From: Blastocatellia bacterium UBA7656 | GTDB lineage: Bacteria; Acidobacteriota; Blastocatellia; UBA7656 | Assembly (NCBI GenBank): GCA_002483445.1 | Contig: DLHY01000163.1 | Coordinates: 77,906-141,905, forward strand | Direction of reading: 5' to 3' | DNA: 64,000 nucleotides | Shown: piece by piece, positions 57,641-64,000 of the stretch | Position numbering within the stretch: position 1 is the stretch's first letter | Layout: each line of letters opens with the position of its first letter | Notes under the pieces: model-generated | The model's input: only the letters and a program-made list of their open reading frames with translations | Databases searched by the model: none | What the model was told of the DNA's origin: nothing | Program-made: the position numbers and the translations under genes

Positions 57641-60600
57641 ATGATGAGAGTCGCTATTGCTGTTGACACAATCTTTTTATCTGCGCTTCGCCGTTCGATG
57701 GGCGCAGTTATGTTGCTGATGCTGTTGACAACCGTTGCCAGCGCGCAAAGCTCGACAACAGGGCTGACGCCGCCTGCCCTCACTCCCGGAACACCGTCCG
57801 GGTCATATCCATTGAGCAATCTTGACAGCATCAACCTGTTCAACGGCAGTCTCAACTTTCATCTGCCGCTGTTGAATATATCGGGTCGGGGCGGCGCCGG
57901 GATGCCGATAGTTTTCAAGATCGAGCAGCACTGGCGGATTGAAGAAAGCTCTCCCTGCTCTCCCTGTGGTTCGTTTTTCTACCCGACTTATAACTGGTGG
58001 ACAGGCATCACTCCCGGCTACGGGCCTGGCGTGATGCAGACCAGAACTCTCACTCAAGGCCAGCAGGAATGCCCTTCCGGCAGCACCTACCCGGAGTATG
58101 CGCTCACTCGAATAACATTCACTACATCATCAGGCACCGAGTACGAACTGCGAGATCAGATCAGCAATGGTCAGCCCAAGTTTGTCACTCCCTGCAATGG
58201 CTCATTCGGCTACTTTAATCGCGGGAGGGTATTTATTACTGCTGATGGCACTTCCGCTACCTTCATCTCCGACACGGACATCATTGACAACAACTCAGCC
58301 GAGTACCCGACAGGCATTTTCATATTACGCGATGGCACACGGTATCGAATCGAAAATGGGCTGGTCAAATGGATGCAGGACAGAAACGGCAACCGCCTCA
58401 ACTTTTCTTATGACCCAAGCAGTCGGGTTCAGACGATCACCGATTCACTCAATCGTCAGGTAACGATTGGCTACGATGTTAATGATGTTGCGCCTTACGG
58501 CTTGTGCGACAGGATTATTTACCAGGGATTCGGCGGGGCCACGCGAATAATCCGAGTGTCGAAGACGAATCAGGGCAGCGCATTGAGGGCGGGGTATTCG
58601 CTAAGAACCTACGCCTCTCTTTTTCCTGAACTGTCAGGGGCTTCAAGTTTCACACTCTCTGATCAGCCAGTAGTGTCAGCCGTGTGGCTGCCAGACGGGA
58701 GGGCATACAGATTCAAGTACAACGACTATGCAGAGCTTGCGCGAGTGGAACTGCCGACCGGGGGAGCAATCGAATACGACTGGTCAACAGGCATCGAAGG
58801 AACATCTGAAAGCGGCGCATCCGGCTGGCCCAATATTTATCGCAGAGTCATTGAAAGACGAGTCTATCCGAATGGCAGTACCGGGGCGAGTTACGAGAAT
58901 AAAACTACATATAGCAGGGCTGAAAGAGTCGTCGGGGGAAACTTGGAAAACCTGGGATATGTTCTGGTAGATCAATTCAACCTGGCAGGAACGAGGTTAT
59001 CGAGGTCGAAGCATTATTTCTATGGCTATGCTTCTTTTGCGCCGTTCAATCCGTTCAATCCGGGAACGCAGATCATCTATTACACCCCCTGGAAAACAGG
59101 CAAGGAGTATCAGACCGAGTTGATGGATTTCAATGGCGTAACGGTTCTGCGGCGAGAGACGAACACATTTCAACAAAGAGAGCCTGTGTGGTGGTGGTCG
59201 GGCATCCCCGACGAGGAACCGCCCAACGACCCGCGCGTCGTGTCTACAGTCTCGACCTGGACTGGCACGAATCAGGTGGCGAAGCAGAACTTCTCTTACG
59301 ATCAGTTCAACAACCGCACCGTTGTCGAAGAGTTTGATTATGGAGTGGGAGCGCCGCCGGTTTTTCCCGCGCGGCGCAGCGAGACAGATTATGTCGTGAC
59401 CGGCGAGGTCAACGGGCTGGATTACACTGGCACAAATATTCACCTGCGCAGCCTGCCTAAGGAATCGCGGACTTTTTCGGTCAACACTTCGACGGGCGTA
59501 TCGACCCTGCAAGCAAAAGCTCATTTCTATTACGACGAGTTCACACTGACAGACCGACCCGGACTGATAGTCTACAGCGCGCCTGCCACTGCCGGGCGAG
59601 GCAATCTTACGTCAACAAGTCGATGGCTCAACACGACAGGCGGCTGGATCACCTCCACGCAGAAATACGACATCGCGGGTCACGTCATCGAAGCGACCGA
59701 CGCGCTTGGCAACACTTCGCAGATGGAATTCGCTCCTGCCGGGAATTCCTATGCTTTTATGACCACGATGAAGACGCCCGTGCCTGATCCGACGGGTCAG
59801 CGCGGATCAACGACCCGACTGCAAATGACGGTTGACTATGACTATGCAAGCGGCTTCGTCAATTCCTTCACCGACCCGAACGGCAACACGACTTACGCTT
59901 TCTACAATGACACATTGGATAGGTTGACAAGCGTGGTGCGACCAGCAGGCGGCGGGCAGACCAGCTATATTTACTCGGACACACCGGGCAATCTGTTCGT
60001 TCGCACGCAGACAACGCAAAGCGCGACGCAGACTCTTGAAGCGACAGCCTGGTTTGATGGGCTGGGCCGAACTTTCCGCGCATCGCAATCGGAAGGCGCT
60101 ACATCGATTCTGGCCGATACTGTTTACGACGCTCTCGGCAGAGTTTCACAGGTGTCGAACCCTTACAGGTCAGGCGACACGCTTTACTGGACGACGACAC
60201 AGTACGACGCGCTTGGAAGAGTCGTTGTAGTGACGTTGCCGGGAGGGGCGCAAACGACAAGTACCTATAGCGGAAACTCAGTCACTGCCACCGATCCGGC
60301 AGGTAAGGCTCGCAAAGCCATCAGTGATGCGCTCGGAAGAGTCGTGACGGTAATCGAAGACCCCGGCTCCTCACCTCATCTCAACCTTCAAACCAATTAC
60401 ATTTATGACGCGCTGAACAATTTACGAAAGACAGTGCAGGGCGCTCAGGAGCGATTCTTTCTCTACGACTCCCTGAGCCGGTTGTTGAAATCGAAGAACC
60501 CCGAACACGATGCCAATGGCAATCTATCTGAGACTGATCCCCTGACGGACAACAGCCAGTGGTCTATGAGATTCTTTTATGACAATAACGGAAACACTTT

Positions 60601-62707
60601 GACGGGAACCGATGCCCGCGACATCAACTGCACTTTCACCTACGATGCTTTGAACCGGATGACGACTCGAACTTATTCCAATGATCCGAATCAGACCCGT
60701 TCGATTCAATACAAATACGACGGAGCGGGAGCCACGATTCCAAACGCTTTGGGAAAGCTGACGGCGATCACGACATCCGGCTCATTCGTCTCTGCCTGCA
60801 CTTATGACAACTTCGACGCGATGGGGCGATTGCTTCACAGCACTCAGACCACTGATAATCAGCCCTACGGCATCAGCTACGAATATGACCTCGCTGGCAA
60901 CCTCACCAGACAGACTTACCCTTCAGGAAGAGTTGTCGAAACGGCTTATGATGCGGCTGGAAGGATAAGCCAGGTCGCAAGCGGACAAACAGTCTATGCC
61001 TCGTCGATCAATTACTGGCCGCACGGCGGAGTCAAAGACCTCAAGCTCGGCAATAACCTCTGGGAACATTCCATCTTCAACGAGCGGCTCCAACCGACTG
61101 AGATAGGGCTTGGCTCGACTCAAGGCGGAACGGACAAGCTGAGGCTCAATTACACCTACGGCACGACTGCAAACAACGGCGATCTGTTGAGCCAGACTAT
61201 CACGATCCCCGCAGGGCCGACGCTGACACAGAATTACACCTATGACGAACTGAACCGGTTGAAGACTGCGCAGGAGAACAACGGGACGAGTTGGAAGCAG
61301 ACATTTCTGTATGACCGCTTCGGCAACCGAACGATAGATGTGGTCAACACCACTCCGGGGTATGTGGGGCCGAATCCTTCGATAGACTCGACGAGAAATC
61401 GAATCGCAATGGGCCAGGGGTTCAACTATGACGCGGCAGGGAATATGACCTCGGACAATGTGGGACACAGTTATGGATATGACGCAGAGAATATGCAGGT
61501 CAATTTCGACAACGGCGCGGCGAGGTATTACTACGATGGCAACAACAAGAGGGTGAAGAGTGAGACGAACAGTGGAGCGGTGACGACGATCTTCGTTTAC
61601 GACGCGATGGGGAAGCTTGTAGCCGAATACTCCACCATGAGCAGCGGAGGGAGCGGGACGAGTTACCTGACGGGTGATCTGCTGGGAAGTCCGAGGATAA
61701 TCACGGCGGCGAATCAGTCAGTGAAGGCGCGGCACGACTACTTGCCGTTTGGTGAAGAGATAGGCGCAAATGTTGGCGGACGAACAACAGGACAGGGATA
61801 TGTTGGCGACAACGTGAGGCAGAAGTTCACAGGCAAGCAGAGAGATGGAGAGACGGGACTGGATTATTTCGAGTCGAGGTATTACTCAAGCAGCTTGGGA
61901 AGATTCACGAGCGCGGATTCGTTCAATGGATACACCGTCAACCCACAGTCATTGAATCTGTACGCATACACACAGAACAATCCACTGACTCTGATAGACC
62001 CGACAGGGCATGACCCGTCTGCGGCTGATGATGTGGATTATTACGATGATGAGGCTCAAGAGAAAGCACGCGAATATCAAGAGGGTGTGGAAGGATACAC
62101 AGAAGAGATGTATGAGGCAAACCTTGCCCATACTCTCCAGGAGAAAGCAGACAGAGAGGCTGAAGAAGGAGAGGAATCATCCTCTGAAGCTACCAGTACC
62201 CAGGATTGGGCATATGAACCGTTTGTCGTCAGGAATGCGGATGAACTTGAAAAACAAGTTGAAGAGGGAACTCATCCGGGGTACAAGGATGAAAAAGGAA
62301 TATATCAGTGCGCCCTTTTGTCTTTGGCGTGGGAAAATGATCAGAGATGGTTTTGGGAAAAATTGCTATTGGATTCTTCTCTCCGCCGAACGTCAAGATG
62401 GGTGATGGGAGATGAATTGAGTTATGGAGCAAATCTTAAAAAGGGGACCGTGGTGGCTACATTTAACAGAAAGACAGGACAATACGCACAGACTGGTCCC
62501 GGTCAAGGAGGAGAGAATCATACTGCTATCTTCTTAAGATGGGAGGAAAGAGATGGAAAGAAAGGAATGGTGGTTATTGAACAGGTCGGAGGGCCTCCTC
62601 AAATTCGTCATATCGCTTTCGACAATTCTAAACGATACCTCAGTAATGCAGGAGCCTTCAATGTAGTGCGAATCCCAAACGGTTGTTGCCCCGAGAGGCG
62701 AAAGTAA
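57641..62707 (+). CDS. RHS/YD-repeat toxin with C-terminal peptidase-like domain
   Basis: The 1,688-residue protein begins after GAGGAG and has a signal-like helix at 20-40 (AVMLLMLLTTVASA). Residues 60-600 are an N-terminal strand-rich domain. About 620-1390 consist of YD repeats (YDALGRVSQVSNPY; YDALNRMTTRTYS), which form the shell. The RHS core is at 1400-1460 (GETGLDYFESRYYSSSLGRF, NLYAYTQNNPLTLIDPTGHD). The last 228 residues differ: an acidic linker, then YQCALLSLAW (Cys near 1557) and GENHTAIFLRW (His near 1627) with KGTVVATFNRKTGQYAQ. This resembles BPSL0067/NlpC-P60-like cysteine peptidases, which cut peptidoglycan. A likely immunity gene follows. Confidence 0.88.
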   Translation: MMRVAIAVDTIFLSALRRSMGAVMLLMLLTTVASAQSSTTGLTPPALTPGTPSGSYPLSNLDSINLFNGSLNFHLPLLNISGRGGAGMPIVFKIEQHWRIEESSPCSPCGSFFYPTYNWWTGITPGYGPGVMQTRTLTQGQQECPSGSTYPEYALTRITFTTSSGTEYELRDQISNGQPKFVTPCNGSFGYFNRGRVFITADGTSATFISDTDIIDNNSAEYPTGIFILRDGTRYRIENGLVKWMQDRNGNRLNFSYDPSSRVQTITDSLNRQVTIGYDVNDVAPYGLCDRIIYQGFGGATRIIRVSKTNQGSALRAGYSLRTYASLFPELSGASSFTLSDQPVVSAVWLPDGRAYRFKYNDYAELARVELPTGGAIEYDWSTGIEGTSESGASGWPNIYRRVIERRVYPNGSTGASYENKTTYSRAERVVGGNLENLGYVLVDQFNLAGTRLSRSKHYFYGYASFAPFNPFNPGTQIIYYTPWKTGKEYQTELMDFNGVTVLRRETNTFQQREPVWWWSGIPDEEPPNDPRVVSTVSTWTGTNQVAKQNFSYDQFNNRTVVEEFDYGVGAPPVFPARRSETDYVVTGEVNGLDYTGTNIHLRSLPKESRTFSVNTSTGVSTLQAKAHFYYDEFTLTDRPGLIVYSAPATAGRGNLTSTSRWLNTTGGWITSTQKYDIAGHVIEATDALGNTSQMEFAPAGNSYAFMTTMKTPVPDPTGQRGSTTRLQMTVDYDYASGFVNSFTDPNGNTTYAFYNDTLDRLTSVVRPAGGGQTSYIYSDTPGNLFVRTQTTQSATQTLEATAWFDGLGRTFRASQSEGATSILADTVYDALGRVSQVSNPYRSGDTLYWTTTQYDALGRVVVVTLPGGAQTTSTYSGNSVTATDPAGKARKAISDALGRVVTVIEDPGSSPHLNLQTNYIYDALNNLRKTVQGAQERFFLYDSLSRLLKSKNPEHDANGNLSETDPLTDNSQWSMRFFYDNNGNTLTGTDARDINCTFTYDALNRMTTRTYSNDPNQTRSIQYKYDGAGATIPNALGKLTAITTSGSFVSACTYDNFDAMGRLLHSTQTTDNQPYGISYEYDLAGNLTRQTYPSGRVVETAYDAAGRISQVASGQTVYASSINYWPHGGVKDLKLGNNLWEHSIFNERLQPTEIGLGSTQGGTDKLRLNYTYGTTANNGDLLSQTITIPAGPTLTQNYTYDELNRLKTAQENNGTSWKQTFLYDRFGNRTIDVVNTTPGYVGPNPSIDSTRNRIAMGQGFNYDAAGNMTSDNVGHSYGYDAENMQVNFDNGAARYYYDGNNKRVKSETNSGAVTTIFVYDAMGKLVAEYSTMSSGGSGTSYLTGDLLGSPRIITAANQSVKARHDYLPFGEEIGANVGGRTTGQGYVGDNVRQKFTGKQRDGETGLDYFESRYYSSSLGRFTSADSFNGYTVNPQSLNLYAYTQNNPLTLIDPTGHDPSAADDVDYYDDEAQEKAREYQEGVEGYTEEMYEANLAHTLQEKADREAEEGEESSSEATSTQDWAYEPFVVRNADELEKQVEEGTHPGYKDEKGIYQCALLSLAWENDQRWFWEKLLLDSSLRRTSRWVMGDELSYGANLKKGTVVATFNRKTGQYAQTGPGQGGENHTAIFLRWEERDGKKGMVVIEQVGGPPQIRHIAFDNSKRYLSNAGAFNVVRIPNGCCPERRK

Positions 62708-62747
62708 GAGTGAAAAAGCGCGAAGACTTGAGAATCTGCTGTTAGCC

Positions 62748-62981
62748 TTGCCAACAGTATTGTTGGCGCTTGAAGCGGTGGGAATGAGAGGAAAAAAGAT
62801 TGGCTACGCAGGCAGGCTTCCAGTATCGATTAATGATCGCAGGCACTTCACTGACTGCCAGAGAGAAGATTGGTCTGCTGTTCAGAAAGGAATTTTGCAA
62901 AGTCTTGTAGACGGCGAGTCTACTCAGCAAGAAACATGTTGGAATTGCGGGCAGATTTGCTATAAAAAGTATTCTGGATGA
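62748..62981 (+). CDS. short ORF of uncertain reality after RHS gene
   Basis: This frame gives 77 residues from a TTG (or 65 from ATG at 62784, MRGKKIGYAG). The end is Cys-rich (CWNCGQICYKKYSG). No ribosome-binding site or family is clear. It may be the remainder of an older toxin tip, as orphan C-terminal ends often follow RHS genes. The region is AT-richer than the rest of the window. Confidence 0.3.
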   Translation: MPTVLLALEAVGMRGKKIGYAGRLPVSINDRRHFTDCQREDWSAVQKGILQSLVDGESTQQETCWNCGQICYKKYSG

Positions 62982-63079
62982 TTTGGCAAACGTGAAGCAG
63001 TTCGTTTGATTCAACTATAGGGTATACTTATCCAGTTGAATCAAACGTCATCAGATTCTTGGGATCTGGGGGATTCTTT

Positions 63080-63730
63080 ATGAAGATTGCAAATAGATCG
63101 TTTCTATTTTTATCGTTCGCATGTGTAATCGCTTTGGTTACTTGGCAAGTGTGGTCAAATACGACCGCACCTGGAAAAGCTAATTCTCCAGAGGGTATAA
63201 TCAGGATCGAACAAGAACAGCGGAAACAGACAAACGATCCGTGTTGGTTTATGACTCTCAAAGATAAATCTATACCGTATGAGATGATCGAAAAAAGACA
63301 GAATCAAACTATCTATGGCTACGCTACTGAGATTCCTCTTAGCGAAGCAATCAGAATGTTCAATGAAGAAAAACAATGTATGAGTCTATACGCAGAATAC
63401 CCTCCTTTAACAGAAGAAGAATTGATCGCGGCGATCGTGGCTGGAGCGGATTACGGAAAACAGGGAGAGATTTGGCTAGCCCAAAAAGACGCATTGTGGA
63501 AGATTGCTTCGCAAAAAATGATGCCAAAAGGGGCGCTGCTGGTTGTTGAGAGCGGTGGTCGTGTTCAGGAATCACCCCTCAGACCTTTTGGAACAATTGC
63601 AGCCAAAGGGATAAGAATTACCCTTCTTCTCGGACTCAATGAGAATATTGATGGGATGAAAAGTGTTCGCAAGCCCGAGCAAACGCTCGTCATAAGGAAA
63701 ACCTATTCTAAAGTTGAGACGATTAAATAA
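63080..63730 (+). CDS. exported protein, likely immunity to the RHS toxin
   Basis: The 216-residue protein starts at MKIANRSFLFLSFACVIALV, a signal peptide or anchor helix, so the body is exported. That is where immunity to a peptidoglycan-cutting enzyme is needed. The body has WFMTLKDKSIPYEMIEKRQN, LSEAIRMFNEEKQCMSLYAE, and SGGRVQESPLRPFGTIAAKG. I know no family; immunity proteins vary strongly. Its low GC matches the toxin tip and not the rest of the window, which suggests that tip and immunity arrived together. The last 270 bases of the window show no further gene. Confidence 0.6.
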   Translation: MKIANRSFLFLSFACVIALVTWQVWSNTTAPGKANSPEGIIRIEQEQRKQTNDPCWFMTLKDKSIPYEMIEKRQNQTIYGYATEIPLSEAIRMFNEEKQCMSLYAEYPPLTEEELIAAIVAGADYGKQGEIWLAQKDALWKIASQKMMPKGALLVVESGGRVQESPLRPFGTIAAKGIRITLLLGLNENIDGMKSVRKPEQTLVIRKTYSKVETIK

Positions 63731-64000
63731 ACGCTGATCATATATTGGAAAAGCATCTTCCCCTCTCCGCTGGCGGTCTTGAGGGTATCCTTGATTTTGT
63801 GTAAGCTGGGCCGCCAACCATCTAATGAGCAAGCTCAATACAGTCTCTCAATCAGCATTGCGGATAAAGATTATCAGCCCAAATTCTGATGTTCGAATTG
63901 AGAGGGCTGGCCAATTATATGAGCCGTGGTCATAAATCAAAATGAGTAGGTTCAACATTTATTCAACTTACGACCCTAGGCGATTTAACGGACGTTTAAC

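Overview
The window looks like a chromosomal piece of an Acidobacteriota bacterium, probably class Blastocatellia. This is inferred from content, not from a marker gene. It has LPS genes (waaA, lpxK), a large DUF5117-type metalloprotease, a TIGR02999-like sigma factor next to a Ser/Thr kinase with a DUF4384-like tail, TPR-CHAT and YD-repeat proteins, and moderately high GC. I saw no rRNA, tRNA, CRISPR array or phage module.

Layout. 0.2-3.8 kb: two small proteins and a secreted metalloprotease. 3.95-11.5 kb: an accessory block of about 7.5 kb bounded by two 65-bp direct repeats, each carrying the 5' end of fmt. The left copy is a 17-codon stub and the right copy is the start of the intact fmt. 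The block holds a sigma factor, a kinase, a tandemly duplicated antitoxin/PIN-toxin unit that carries copies of the kinase 3' end, a TPR-CHAT protease and a frameshifted MNT-HEPN pair. Two small MITE-like insertions with target duplications lie inside it. 12.4-15.5 kb: two yybP-ykoY type (Mn2+) riboswitches, each fused to a terminator, ahead of htpX and of a membrane protein / zinc-ribbon / TerC operon. 15.6-43.5 kb: mainly housekeeping genes (SCO/CusF, TrpF-like, polA, sigma/anti-sigma, a ThiF/MoeB-like E1, smpB, pepA, efp, waaA-lpxK, moaA, cysteine synthase with a JAMM protease, hicAB, dut). 43.5-50.7 kb: dcd, a SWIM protein and a SNF2 ATPase on the minus strand; dcd and the SNF2 gene each carry an in-frame intein of a different endonuclease type. 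51-63.7 kb: a second sigma/anti-sigma locus, then a surface cluster (TIG/PA14/FN3/NHL protein, LolA-like protein, small anchored protein, 1,688-residue YD-repeat toxin) and a likely exported immunity protein.

A recurring feature is intergenic DNA made of degenerate 7-bp tandem repeats, often arranged as two complementary halves that could fold. One of these arrays appears to have replaced the end of a hot-dog thioesterase gene. Together with REP-like palindromes, MITE-like insertions, gene fragments and inteins, this shows a genome with much small-repeat activity around an otherwise ordinary core.
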